A stretch of DNA of 64,000 bases, from the NCBI GenBank assembly GCA_958295665.1, contig OY282560.1, positions 44,950,333 through 45,014,332 on the forward strand, in the 5' to 3' direction. The stretch's first letter is position 1. Each line of letters starts with the position of its first letter. The position numbers and the translations under genes are program-made. Positions 46,501 to 61,156 of the stretch are shown here, piece by piece. Under the pieces are notes generated by a model. It was not told the DNA's origin. It searched no databases and saw only the letters and a program-made list of their open reading frames with translations. Source of the DNA: Tipula vernalis (taxonomy: Eukaryota; Arthropoda; Insecta; Diptera; Tipulidae).

Positions 46501-46830
46501 TTAGATTTTTGCCGCCCAAAAACTTATGGGCTATAGCACAGTTAATTTTCAATAAAATTGAATTTTCTAAGAAATGTTTAGAAATAATCGAGCAATCAAA
46601 ATGAAAATTGTCACAGCATTTACAGGTCCCGAAACCTATTGATAGAGGTATCAACCATCGTAATCGGACCATTTTAGATTTTTAGCGCCCAAAAACTTGT
46701 GGGCTATAGCACAGTTAATTTTCAATAAAATTGAATTTTCTAAGAAATGTTTAGAAATAATCGAGCAATCAAAATGAAAATTGTCACAGCAATTACAGGT
46801 CCCGAAACCTATTGATAGAGGTATCAACCA

Positions 46831-47710
46831 TCGTAATCGGACCATTTTAAATTTTTAGCGCCCAAAAACTTGTGGGCTATAGCACAGTTAATTTTCAATA
46901 AAATTGAATTTTCTAAGAAATGTTTAGAAATAATCGAGCAATCAAAATGAAAATTGTCACAGCAATTACAGGTCCCGAAACCTATTGATAGAGGTATCAA
47001 CCATCGTAATCGGAGCATTTTAGATTTTTGCCGCCCAAAAACTTGTGGGCTATAGCACAGTTAATTTTCAATAAAATTGAATTTTCTAAGAAATGTTTAG
47101 AAATAATCGAGCAATCAAAATGAAAATTGTCACAGCAATTACAGGTCCCGAAACCTATTGATAGAGGTATCAACCATCGTAATCGGACCATTTTAAATTT
47201 TTAGCGCCCAAAAACTTGTGGGCTATAGCACAGTTAATTTTCAATAAAATTGAATTTTCTAAGAAATGTTTAGAAATAATCGAGCAATCAAAATGAAAAT
47301 TGTCACAGCAATTACAGGTCCCGAAACCTATTGATAGAGGTATCAACCATCGTAATCGGAGCATTTTAGATTTTTGCCGCCCAAAAACTTGTGGGCTATA
47401 GCACAGTTAATTTTCAATAAAATTGAATTTTCTAAGAAATGTTTAGAAATAATCGAGCAATCAAAATGAAAATTGTCACAGCAATTACAGGTCCCGAAAC
47501 CTATTGATAGAGGTATCAACCATCGTAATCGGACCATTTTAAATTTTTAGCGCCCAAAAACTTGTGGGCTATAGCACAGTTAATTTTCAATAAAATTGAA
47601 TTTTCTAAGAAATGTTTAGAAATAATCGAGCAATCAAAATGAAAATTGTCACAGCAATTACAGGTCCCGAAACCTATTGATAGAGGTATCAACCATCGTA
47701 ATCGGACCAT
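46831..47710. repeat. 346-bp dimeric higher-order repeat block in the satellite
   Basis: Monomers alternate between a type with GGACCATTTTAAATTTTTAG and a type with GGAGCATTTTAGATTTTTGC. The same alternation recurs at 54265-55830, giving a 2-monomer unit. Confidence 0.85.
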
Positions 47711-50700
47711 TTTAGATTTTTAGCGCCCAAAAACTTGTGGGCTATAGCACAGTTAATTTTCAATAAAATTGAATTTTCTAAGAAATGTTTAGAAATAATC
47801 GAGCAATCAAAATGAAAATTGTCACAGCAATTACAGGTCCCGAAACCTATTGATAGAGGTATCAACCATCGTAATCGGAGCATTTTAGATTTTTGCCGCC
47901 CAAAAACTTATGGGCTATAGCACAGTTAATTTTCAATAAAATTGAATTTTCTAAGAAATGTTTAGAAATAATCGAGAAATCAAAATGAAAATTGTCACAG
48001 CAATTACAGGTCCCGAAACCTATTGATAGAGGTATCAACCATCGTAATCGGACCATTTTAGATTTTTAGCGCCCAAAAACTTGTGGGCTATAGCACAGTT
48101 AATTTTCAATAAAATTGAATTTTCTAAGAAATGTTTAGAAATAATCGAGCAATCAAAATGAAAATTGTCACAGCAATTACAGGTCCCGAAACCTATTGAT
48201 AGAGGTATCAACCATCGTAATCGGAGCATTTTAGATTTTTGCCGCCCAAAAACTTGTGGGCTATAGCACAGTTAATTTTCAATAAAATTGAATTTTCAAA
48301 GAAATGTTTAGAAATAATCGAGCAATCAAAATGAAAATTGTCACAGCAATTACAGGTCCCGAAACCTATTGATAGAGGTATCAACCATCGTATACGGAGC
48401 ATTTTAGATTTTTGCCGCCCAAAAACTTGTGGGCTATAGCACAGTTAATTTTCAATAAAATTGAATTTTCTAAGAAATGTTTAGAAATAATCGAGCAATC
48501 AAAATGAAAATTGTCACAGCAATTACAGGTCCCGAAACCTATTGATAGAGGTATCAACCATCGTAATCGGACCATTTAGATTTTTGCCGCCCAAAAACTT
48601 GTGGGCTATAGCACAGTTAATTTTCAATAAAATTGAATTTTCTAAGAAATGTTTAGAAATAATCGAGCAATCAAAATGAAAATTGTCACAGCAATTACAG
48701 GTCCCGAAACCTATTGATAGAGGTATCAACCATCGTAATCGGAGCATTTTAGATTTTTGCCGCCCAAAAACTTGTGGGCTATAGCACAGTTAATTTTCAA
48801 TAAAATTGAATTTTCTAAGAAATGTTTAGAAATAATCGAGCAATCAAAATGAAAATTGTCACAGCAATTACAGGTCCCGAAACCTATTGATAGAGGTATC
48901 AACCATCGTAATCGGACCATTTTAGATTTTTGCCGCCCAAAAACTTGTGGGCTATAGCACAGTTAATTTTCAATAAAATTGAATTTTCTAAGAAATGTTT
49001 AGAAATAATCGAGCAATCAAAATGAAAATTGTCACAGCAATTACAGGTCCCGAAACCTATTGATAGAGGTATCAACCATCGTAATCGGACCATTTTAGAT
49101 TTTTAGCGCCCAAAAACTTGTGGGCTATAGCACAGTTAATTTTCAATAAAATTGAATTTTCTAAGAAATGTTTAGAAATAATCGAGCAATCAAAATGAAA
49201 ATTGTCACAGCAATTACAGGTCCCGAAACCTATTGATAGAGGTATCAACCATCGTAATCGGACCATTTTAAATTTTTAGCGCCCAAAAACTTGTGGGCTA
49301 TAGCACAGTTAATTTTCAATAAAATTGAATTTTCTAAGAAATGTTTAGAAATAATTGAGCAATCAAAATGAAAATTGTCACAGCAATTACAGGTCCCGAA
49401 ACCTATTGATAGAGGTATCAACCATCGTAATCGGAGCATTTTAGATTTTTGCCGCCCAAAAACTTGTGGGCTATAGCACAGTTAATTTTCAATAAAATTG
49501 AATTTTCTAAGAAATGTTTAGAAATAATCGAGCAATCAAAATGAAAATTGTCACAGCAATTACAGGTCCCGAAACCTATTGATAGAGGTATCAACCATCG
49601 TAATCGGACCATTTTAAATTTTTAGCGCCCAAAAACTTGTGGGCTATAGCACAGTTAATTTTCAATAAAATTGAATTTTCTAAGAAATGTTTAGAAATAA
49701 TCGAGCAATCAAAATGAAAATTATCACAGCAATTACAGGTCCCGAAACCTATTGATAGAGGTATCAACCATCGTAATCGGACCATTTTAGATTTTTGCCG
49801 CCCAAAAACTTGTGGGCTATAGCACAGTTAATTTTCAATAAAATTGAATTTTCTAAGAAATGTTTAGAAATAATCGAGCAATCAAAATGAAAATTGTCAC
49901 AGCAATTACAGGTCCCGAAACCTATTGATAGAGATATCAACCATCGTAATCGGACCATTTTAAATTTTTAGCGCCCAAAAACTTGTGGGCTATAGCACAG
50001 TTAATTTTCAATAAAATTGAATTTTCTAAGAAATGTTTAGAAATAATCGAGCAATCAAAATGAAAATTGTCACAGCAATTACAGGTCCCGAAACCTATTG
50101 ATAGACGTATCAACCATCGTATTCGGAGCATTTTAGATTTTTGCCGCCCAAAAACTTGTGGGCTATAGCACAGTTAATTTTCAATAAAATTGAATTTTCT
50201 AAGAAATGTTTAGAAATAATCGAGCAATCAAAATGAAAATTGTCACAGCAATTACAGGTCCCGAAACCTATTGATAGAGGTATCAACCATCGTAATCGGA
50301 CCATTTTAAATTTTTAGCGCCCAAAAACTTGTGGGCTATAGCACAGTTAATTTTCAATAAAATTGAATTTTCTAAGAAATGTTTAGAAATAATCGAGCAA
50401 TCAAAATGAAAATTGTCACAGCAATTACAGGTCCCGAAACCTATTGATAGAGGTATCAACCATCGTAATCGGAGCATTTTAGATTTTTGCCGCCCAAAAA
50501 CTTGTGGGCTATAGCACAGTTAATTTTCAATAAAATTGAATTTTCTAAGAAATGTTTAGAAATAATCGAGCAATCAAAATGAAAATTGTCACAGCAATTA
50601 CAGGTCCCGAAACCTATTGATAGAGGTATCAACCATCGTAATCGCACCATTTTAAATTTTTAGCGCCCAAAAACTTGTGGGCTATAGCACAGTTAATTTT

Positions 50701-53700
50701 CAATAAAATTGAATTTTCTAAGAAATGTTTAGAAATAATCGAGCAATCAAAATGAAAATTGTCACAGCAATTACAGGTCCCGAAACCTATTGATAGAGGT
50801 ATCAACCATCGTAATCGGACCATTTTAGATTTTTGCCGCCCAAAAACTTGTGGGCTATAGAACAGTTAATTTTCAATAAAATTGAATTTTCTAAGAAATG
50901 TTTAGAAATAATCGAGCAATCAAAATGAAAATTGTCACAGCAATTACAGGTCCCGAAACCTATTGATAGAGGTATCAACCATCGTAATCGGACCATTTAG
51001 ATTTTTGCCGCCCAAAAACTTATGGGCTATAGCACAGTTAATTTTCAATAAAATTGAATTTTCTAAGAAATGTTTAGAAATAATCGAGCAATCAAAATGA
51101 AAATTGTCACAGCATTTACAGGTCCCGAAACCTATTGATAGAGGTATCAACCATCGTAATCGGACCATTTTAGATTTTTAGCGCCCAAAAACTTGTGGGC
51201 TATAGCACAGTTAATTTTCAATAAAATTGAATTTTCTAAGAAATGTTTAGAAATAATCGAGCAATCAAAATGAAAATTGTCACAGCAATTACAGGTCCCG
51301 AAACCTATTGATAGAGGTATCAACCATCGTAATCGGACCATTTTAAATTTTTAGCGCCCAAAAACTTGTGGGCTATAGCACAGTTAATTTTCAATAAAAT
51401 TGAATTTTCTAAGAAATGTTTAGAAATAATCGAGCAATCAAAATGAAAATTGTCACAGCAATTACAGGTCCCGAAACCTATTGATAGAGGTATCAACCAT
51501 CGTAATCGGACCATTTTAGATTTTTGCCGCCCAAAAACTTGTGGGCTATAGCACAGTTAATTTTCAATAAAATTGAATTTTCTAAGAAATGTTTAGAAAT
51601 AATCGAGCAATCAAAATGAAAATTGTCACAGCAATTACAGGTCCCGAAACCTATTGATAGAGGTATCAACCATCGTAATCGGACCATTTTAAATTTTTAG
51701 CGCCCAAAAACTTGTGGGCTATAGCACAGTTAATTTTCAATAAAATTGAATTTTCTAAGAAATGTTTAGAAATAATCGAGCAATCAAAATGAAAATTGTC
51801 ACAGCATTTACAGGTCCCGAAACCTATTGATAGAGGTATCAACCATCGTAATCGGACCATTTTAGATTTTTAGCGCCCAAAAACTTGTGGGCTATAGCAC
51901 AGTTAATTTTCAATAAAATTGAATTTTCTAAGAAATGTTTAGAAATAATCGAGCAATCAAAATGAAAATTGTCACAGCAATTACAGGTCCCGAAACCTAT
52001 TGATAGAGGTATCAACCATCGTAATCGGACCATTTTAAATTTTTAGCGCCCAAAAACTTGTGGGCTATAGCACAGTTAATTTTCAATAAAATTGAATTTT
52101 CTAAGAAATGTTTAGAAATAATCGAGCAATCAAAATGAAAATTGTCACAGCAATTACAGGTCCCGAAACCTATTGATAGAGGTATCAACCATCGTAATCG
52201 GACCATTTTAGATTTTTGCCGCCCAAAAACTTGTGGGCTATAGCACAGTTAATTTTCAATAAAATTGAATTTTCTAAGAAATGTTTAGAAATAATCGAGC
52301 AATCAAAATGAAAATTGTCACAGCAATTACAGGTCCCGAAACCTATTGATAGAGGTATCAACCATCGTAATCGGACCATTTAGATTTTTGCCGCCCAAAA
52401 ACTTGTGGGCTATAACACAGTTAATTTTCAATAAAATTGAATTTTCTAAGAAATGTTTAGAAATAATCGAGCAATCAAAATGAAAATTGTCACAGCAATT
52501 ACAGGTCCCGAAACCTATTGATAGAGGTATCAACCATCGTAATCGGACCATTTAGATTTTTGCCGCCCAAAAACTTAAGGGCTATAGCACAGTTAATTTT
52601 CAATAAAATTGAATTTTCTAAGAAATGTTTAGAAATAATCGAGCAATCAAAATGAAAATTGTCACAGCAATTACAGGTCCCGAAACCTATTGATAGAGGT
52701 ATCAACCATCGTAATCGGACCATTTTAAATTTTTAGCGCCCAAAAACTTGTGGGCTATAGCACAGTTAATTTTCAATAAAATTGAATTTTCTAAGAAATG
52801 TTTAGAAATAATCGAGCAATCAAAATGAAAATTGTCACAGCAATTACAGGTCCCGAAACCTATTGATAGAGGTATCAACCATCGTAATCGGACCATTTTA
52901 GATTTTTGCCGCCCAAAAACTTGTGGGCTATAGCACAGTTAATTTTCAATAAAATTGAATTTTCTAAGATATGTTTAGAAATAATCGAGCAATCAAAATG
53001 AAAATTGTCACAGCAATTACAGGTCCCGAAACCTATTGATAGAGGTATCAACCATCGTAATCGGACCATTTAGATTTTTGCCGCCCAAAAACTTGTGGGC
53101 TATAGCACAGTTAATTTTCAATAAAATTGAATTTTCTAAGAAATGTTTAGAAATAATCGAGCAATCAAAATGAAAATTGTCACAGCAATTACAGGTCCCG
53201 AAACCTATTGATAGAGGTATCAACCATCGTAATCGGACCATTTTAAATTTTTAGCGCCCAAAAACTTGTGGGCTATAGCACAGTTAATTTTCAATAAAAT
53301 TGAATTTTCTAAGAAATGTTTAGAAATAATCGAGCAATCAAAATGAAAATTGTCACAGCAATTACAGGTCCCGAAACCTATTGATAGAGGTATCAACCAT
53401 CGTAATCGGACCATTTTAGATTTTTGCCGCCCAAAAACTTGTGGGCTATAGCACAGTTAATTTTCAATAAAATTGAATTTTCTAAGAAATGTTTAGAAAT
53501 AATCGAGCAATCAAAATGAAAATTGTCACAGCAATTACAGGTCCCGAAACCTATTGATAGAGGTATCAACCATCGTAATCGGACCATTTTAAATTTTTAG
53601 CGCCCAAAAACTTGTGGGCTATAGCACAGTTAATTTTCAATAAAATTGAATTTTCTAAGAAATGTTTAGAAATAATCGAGCAATCAAAATGAAAATTGTC

Positions 53701-54264
53701 ACAGCAATTACAGGTCCCGAAACCTATTGATAGAGGTATCAACCATCGTAATCGGACCATTTTAGATTTTTGCCGCCCAAAAACTTGTGGGCTATAGCAC
53801 AGTTAATTTTCAATAAAATTGAATTTTCTAAGAAATGTTTAGAAATAATCGAGCAATCAAAATGAAAATTGTCACAGCAATTACAGGTCCCGAAACCTAT
53901 TGATAGAGGTATCAACCATCGTAATCGGACCATTTTAAATTTTTAGCGCCCAAAAACTTGTGGGCTATAGCACAGTTAATTTTCAATAAAATTGAATTTT
54001 CTAAGAAATGTTTAGAAATAATCGAGCAATCAAAATGAAAATTGTCACAGCAATTACAGGTCCCGAAACCTATTGATAGAGGTATCAACCATCGTAATCG
54101 GACCATTTTAGATTTTTGCCGCCCAAAAACTTGTGAGCTATAGCACAGTTAATTTTCAATAAAATTGAATTTTCTAAGAAATGTTTAGAAATAATCGAGC
54201 AATCAAAATGAAAATTGTCACAGCAATTACAGGTCCCGAAACCTATTGATAGAGGTATCAACCA

Positions 54265-55994
54265 TCGTAATCGGAGCATTTTAGATTTTTGCCGCCCAAA
54301 AACTTGTGGGCTATAGCACAGTTAATTTTCAATAAAATTGAATTTTCTAAGAAATGTTTAGAAATAATCGAGCAATCAAAATGAAAATTGTCACAGCAAT
54401 TACAGGTCCCGAAACCTATTGATAGAGGTATCAACCATCGTAATCGGACCATTTTAAATTTGTAGCGCCCAAAAACTTGTGGGCTATAGCACAGTTAATT
54501 TTCAATAAAATTGAATTTTCTAAGAAATGTTTAGAAATAATCGAGCAATCAAAATGAAAATTGTCACAGCAATTACAGGTCCCGAAACCTATTGATAGAG
54601 GTATCAACCATCGTAATCGGAGCATTTTAGATTTTTGCCGCCCAAAAACTTGTGGGCTATAGCACAGTAAATTTTCAATAAAATTGAATTTTCTAAGAAA
54701 TGTTTTGAAATAATCGAGCAATCAAAATGAAAATTGTCACAGCAATTACAGGTCCCGAAACCTATTGATAGAGGTATCAACCATCGTAATCGGACCATTT
54801 TAAATTTTTAGCGCCCAAAAACTTGTGGGCTATAGCACAGTTAATTTTCAATAAAATTGAATTTTCTAAGAAATGTTTAGAAATAATCGAGCAATCAAAA
54901 TGAAAATTGTCACAGCAATTACAGGTCCCGAAACCTATTGATAGAGGTATCAACCATCGTAATCGGAGCATTTTAGATTTTTGCCGCCCAAAAACTTGTG
55001 GGCTATAGCACAGTTAATTTTCAATAAAATTGAATTTTCTAAGAAATGTTTAGAAATAATCGAGCAATCAAAATGAAAATTGTCACAGCAATTACAGGTC
55101 CCGAAACCTATTGATAGAGGTATCAACCATCGTAATCGGACCATTTTAAATTTTTAGCGCCCAAAAACTTGTGGGCTATAGCACAGTTAATTTTCAATAA
55201 AATTGAATTTTCTAAGAAATGTTTAGAAATAATCGAGCAATCAAAATGAAAATTGTCACAGCAATTACAGGTCCCGAAACCTATTGATAGAGGTATCAAC
55301 CATCGTAATTGGAGCATTTTAGATTTTTGCCGCCCAAAAACTTGTGGGCTATAGCACAGTTAATTTTCAATAAAATTGAATTTTCTAAGAAATGTTTAGA
55401 AATAATCGAGCAATCAAAATGAAAATTGTCACAGCAATTACAGGTCCCGAAACCTATTGATAGAGGTATCAACCATCGTAATCGGACCATTTTAAATTTT
55501 TAGCGCCCAAAAACTTGTGGGCTATAGCACAGTTAATTTTCAATAAAATTGAATTTTCTAAGAAATGTTTAGAAATAATCGAGCAATCAAAATGAAAATT
55601 GTCACAGCAATTACAGGTCCCGAAACCTATTGATAGAGGTATCAACCATCGTAATCGGAGCATTTTAGATTTTTGCCGCCCAAAAACTTGTGGGCTATAG
55701 CACAGTTAATTTTCAATAAAATTGAATTTTCTAAGAAATGTTTAGAAATAATCGAGCAATCAAAATGAAAATTGTCACAGCAATTACAGGTCCCGAAACC
55801 TATTGATAGAGGTATCAACCATCGTAATCGGACCATTTTAAATTTTTAGCGCCCAAAAACTTGTGGGCTATAGCACAGTTAATTTTCAATAAAATTGAAT
55901 TTTCTAAGAAATGTTTAGAAATAATCGAGCAATCAAAATGAAAATTGTCACAGCATTTATAGGTCCCGAAACCTATTGATAGAGGTATCAACCA
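54265..55994. repeat. Second 346-bp dimeric higher-order block
   Basis: Five consecutive pairs alternate the GGAGCATTTTAGATTTTTGC and GGACCATTTTAAATT monomer types without interruption. A neighbouring block at 53227-54264 alternates the latter with GGACCATTTTAGATTTTTGC. Confidence 0.85.
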
Positions 55995-58900
55995 TCGTAA
56001 TCGGACCATTTAGATTTTTGCCGCCCAAAAACTTATGGGCTATAGCACAGTTAATTTTCAATAAAATTGAATTTTCTAAGAAATGTTTAGAAATAATCGA
56101 GCAATCAAAATGAAAATTGTCACAGCAATTACAGGTCTAGAAACCTATTGATAGAGGTATCAACCATCGTAATCGGAGCATTTTAGATTTTTGCCGCCCA
56201 AAAACTTGTGGGCTATAGCACAGTTGATTTTCAATAAAATTGAATTTTCTAAGAAATGTTTAGAAATAATCGAGCAATCAAAATGAAAATTGTCACAGCA
56301 ATTACAGGTCCCGAAACCTATTGATAGAGGTATCAACCATCGTAATCGGACCATTTTAGATTTTTGCCGCCCAAAAACTTGTGGGCTATAGCACAGTTAA
56401 TTTTCAATAAAATTGAATTTTCTAAGAAATGTTTAGAAATAATCGAGCAATCAAAATGAAAATTGTCACAGCATTTACAGGTCCCGAAACCTATTGATAG
56501 AGGTATCAACCATCGTAATCGGACCATTTAGATTTTTGCCGCCCAAAAACTTGTGGGCTATAGCACAGTTAATTTTCAATAAAATTGAATTTTCTAAGAA
56601 ATGTTTAGAAATAATCAAGCAATCAAAATGAAAATTGTCACAGCAATTACAGGTCCCGAAACCTATTGATAGAGGTATCAACCATCGTAATCGGAGCATT
56701 TTAGATTTTTGCCGCCCAAAAACTTGTGGGCTATAGCACAGTTAATTTTCAATAAAATTGAATTTTCTAAGAAATGTTTAGAAATAATCGAGCAATCAAA
56801 ATGAAAATTGTCACAGCAATTACAGGTCCCGAAACCTATTGATAGAGGTATCAACCATCGTAATCGGACCATTTAGATTTTTGCCGCCCAAAAACTTGTG
56901 GGCTATAGCACAGTTAATTTTCAATAAAATTGAATTTTCTAAGAAATGTTTAGAAATAATCGAGCAATCAAAATGAAAATTGTCACAGCAATTACAGGTC
57001 CCGAAACCTATTGATAGAGGTATCAACCATCGTAATCGGACCATTTAGATTTTTGCCGCCCAAAAACTTGTGGGCTATAGCACAGTTAATTTTCAATAAA
57101 ATTGAATTTTCTAAGAAATGTTTAGAAATAATCGAGCAATCAAAATGAAAATTGTCACAGCAATTACAGGTCCCGAAACCTATTGATAGAGGTATCAACC
57201 ATCGTAATCGGACCATTTAGATTTTTGCCGCCCAAAAACTTGTGGGCTATAGCACAGTTAATTTTCAATAAAATTGAATTTTCTAAGAAATGTTTAGAAA
57301 TAATCGAGCAATCAAAATGAAAATTGTCACAGCAATTACAGGTCCCGAAACCTATTGATAGAGGTATCAGCCATCGTAATCGGAGCATTTTAGATTTTTG
57401 CCGCCCAAAAACTTGTGGGCTATAGCACAGTTAATTTTCAATAAAATTGAATTTTCTAAGAAATGTTTAGAAATAATCGAGCAATCAAAATGAAAATTGT
57501 CACAGCAATTACAGGTCCCGAAACCTATTGATAGAGGTATCAACCATCGTAATCGGACCATTTAGATTTTTGCCGCCCAAAAACTTGTGGGCTATAGCAC
57601 AGTTAATTTTCAATAAAATTGAATTTTCTAAGAAATGTTTAGAAATAATCGAGCAATCAAAATGAAAATTGTCACAGCAATTACAGTTCTCGAAACCTAT
57701 TGATAGAAGTATCAACCATCGTAATCGGACCATTTAGATTTTTGCCGCCCAAAAACTTGTGGGCTATAGCACAGTTAATTTTCAATAAATTGAATTTTCT
57801 AAGAAATGTTTAGAAATAATCGAGCAATCAAAATGAAAATTGTCACAGCAATTACAGGTCCCGAAACCTATTGATAGAGGTATCAACCATCGTAATCGGA
57901 CCATTTAGATTTTTGCCGCCCAAAAACTTGTGGGCTATAGCACAGTTAATTTTCAATAAAATTGAATTTTCTAAGAAATGTTTAGAAATAATCGAGCAAT
58001 CAAAATGAAAATTGTCACAGCAATTACAGGTCCCGAAACCTATTGATAGAGGTATCAACCATCGTAATCGGACCATTTAGATTTTTGCCGCCCAAAAACT
58101 TGTGGGCTATAGCACAGTTAATTTTCAATAAAATTGAATTTTCTAAGAAATGTTTAGAAATAATCGAGCAATCAAAATGAAAATTGTCACAGCAATTACA
58201 GGTCTAGAAACCTATTGATAGAGGTATCAACCATCGTAATCGGAGCATTTTAGATTTTTGCCGCCCAAAAACTTGTGGGCTATAGCACAGTTAATTTTCA
58301 ATAAAATTGAATTTTCTAAGAAATGTTTAGAAATAATCGAGCAATCAAAATGAAAATTGTCACAGCAATTACAGGTCCCGAAACCTATTGATAGAGGTAT
58401 CAACCATCGTAATCGGACCATTTTAGATTTTTGCCGCCCAAAAACTTGTGGGCTATAGCACAGTTAATTTTCAATAAAATTGAATTTTCTAAGAAATGTT
58501 TAGAAATAATCGAGCAATCAAAATGAAAATTGTCACAGCATTTACAGGTCCCGAAACCTATTGATAGAGGTATCAACCATCGTAATCGGACCATTTAGAT
58601 TTTTGCCGCCCAAAAACTTATGGGCTATAGCACAGTTAATTTTCAATAAAATTGAATTTTCTAAGAAATGTTTAGAAATAATCGAGCAATCAAAATGAAA
58701 ATTGTCACAGCAATTACAGGTCTAGAAACCTATTGATAGAGGTATCAACCATCGTAATCGGAGCATTTTAGATTTTTGCCGCCCAAAAACTTGTGGGCTA
58801 TAGCACAGTTAATTTTCAATAAAATTGAATTTTCTAAGAAATGTTTAGAAATAATCGAGCAACCAAAATGAAAATTGTCACAGCATTTACAGGTCCCGAA

Positions 58901-59096
58901 ACCTATTGATAGAGGTATCAACCATCGTAATCGGACCATTTAGATTTTTGCCGCCCAAAAACTTGTGGGCTATAGCACAGTTAATTTTCAATAAAATTGA
59001 ATTTTCTAAGAAATGTTTAGAAATAATCGAGCAATCAAAATGAAAATTGTCACAGCAATTACAGGTCCCGAAACCTATTGATAGAGGTATCAACCA

Positions 59097-60818
59097 TCGT
59101 AATCGGACCATTTTAGATTTTTGCCGCTCAAAAACTTGTGGGCTATAGCACAGTTAATTTTCAATAAAATTGAATTTTCTAAGAAATGTTTAGAAATAAT
59201 CGAGCAATCAAAATGAAAATTGTCACAGCATTTACAGGTCCCGAAACCTATTGATAGAGGTATCAACCATCGTAATCGGACCATTTAGATTTTTGCCGCC
59301 CAAAAACTTGTGGGCTATAGCACAGTTAATTTTCAATAAAATTGAATTTTCTAAGAAATGTTTAGAAATAATCGAGCAATCAAAATGAAAATTGTCACAG
59401 CAATTACAGGTCCCGAAACCTATTGATAGAGGTATCAACCATCGTAATCGGACCATTTAGATTTTTGCCGCCCAAAAACTTGTGGGCTATAGCACAGTTA
59501 ATTTTCAATAAAATTGAATTTTCTAAGAAATGTTTAGAAATAATCGAGCAATCAAAATGAAAATTGTCACAGCAATTACAGGTCCCGAAACCTATTGATA
59601 GAGGTATCAACCATCGTAATCGGACCATTTAGATTTTTGCCGCCCAAAAACTTGTGGGCTATAGCACAGTTAATTTTCAATAAAATTGAATTTTCTAAGA
59701 AATGTTTAGAAATAATCGAGCAATCAAAATGAAAATTGTCACAGCAATTACAGGTCCCGAAACCTATTGATAGAGGTATCAACCATCGTAATCGGACCAT
59801 TTAGATTTTTGCCGCCCAAAAACTTGTGGGCTATAGCACAGTTAATTTTCAATAAAATTGAATTTTCTAAGAAATGTTTAGAAATAATCGAGCAATCAAA
59901 ATGGAAATTGTCACAGCAATTACAGGTCCCGAAACCTATTGATAGAGGTATCAACCATCGTAATCGGACAATTTTAGATTTTTGCCGCTCAAAAACTTGT
60001 GGGCTATAGCACAGTTAATTTTCAATAAAATTGAATTTTCTAAGAAATGTTTAGAAATAATCGAGCAATCAAAATGAAAATTGTCACAGCATTTACAGGT
60101 CCCGAAACCTATTGATAGAGGTATCAACCATCGTAATCGGACCATTTAGATTTTTGCCGCCCAAAAACTTGTGGGCTATAGCACAGTTAATTTTCAATAA
60201 AATTGAATTTTCTAAGAAATGTTTAGAAATAATCGAGCAATCAAAATGAAAATTGTCACAGCAATTACAGGTCCCGAAACCTATTGATAGAGGTATCAAC
60301 CATCGTAATCGGACCATTTAGATTTTTGCCGCCCAAAAACTTGTGGGCTATAGCACAGTTAATTTTCAATAAAATTGAATTTTCTAAGAAATGTTTAGAA
60401 ATAATCGAGCAATCAAAATGAAAATTGTCACAGCAATTACAGGTCCCGAAACCTATTGATAGAGGTATCAACCATCGTAATCGGACCATTTAGATTTTTG
60501 CCGCCCAAAAACTTGTGGGCTATAGCACAGTTAATTTTCAATAAAATTGAATTTTCTAAGAAATGTTTAGAAATAATCGAGCAATCAAAATGAAAATTGT
60601 CACAGCAATTACAGGTCCCGAAACCTATTGATAGAGGTATCAACCATCGTAATCGGACCATTTAGATTTTTGCCGCCCAAAAACTTGTGGGCTATAGCAC
60701 AGTTAATTTTCAATAAAATTAAATTTTCTAAGAAATGTTTAGAAATAATCGAGCAATCAAAATGAAAATTGTCACAGCAATTACAGGTCCCGAAACCTAT
60801 TGATAGAGGTATCAACCA
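59097..60818. repeat. 861-bp pentameric higher-order repeat
   Basis: The rare variant TTGCCGCTCAAAAAC occurs at about 59122 and 59983, 861 bp apart. In both cases it is followed within the same monomer by CAGCATTTACAGG instead of CAGCAATTACAGG, then by three standard 172-bp monomers. This marks a block of five monomers duplicated as a unit. Confidence 0.8.
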
Positions 60819-61156
60819 TCGTAATCGGACCATTTAGATTTTTGCCGCCCAAAAACTTGTGGGCTATAGCACAGTTAATTTTCAATAAAATTGAATTTTC
60901 TAAGAAATGTTTAGAAATAATCGAGCAATCAAAATGAAAATTGTCACAGCAATTACAGGTCCCGAAACCTATTGATAGAGGTATCAACCATCGTAATCGG
61001 ACCATTTAGATTTTTGCCGCCCAAAAACTTGTGGGCTATAGCACAGTTAATTTTCAATAAAATTGAATTTTCTAAGAAATGTTTAGAAATAATCGAGCAA
61101 TCAAAATGAAAATTGTCACAGCAATTACAGGTCCCGAAACCTATTGATAGAGGTAT

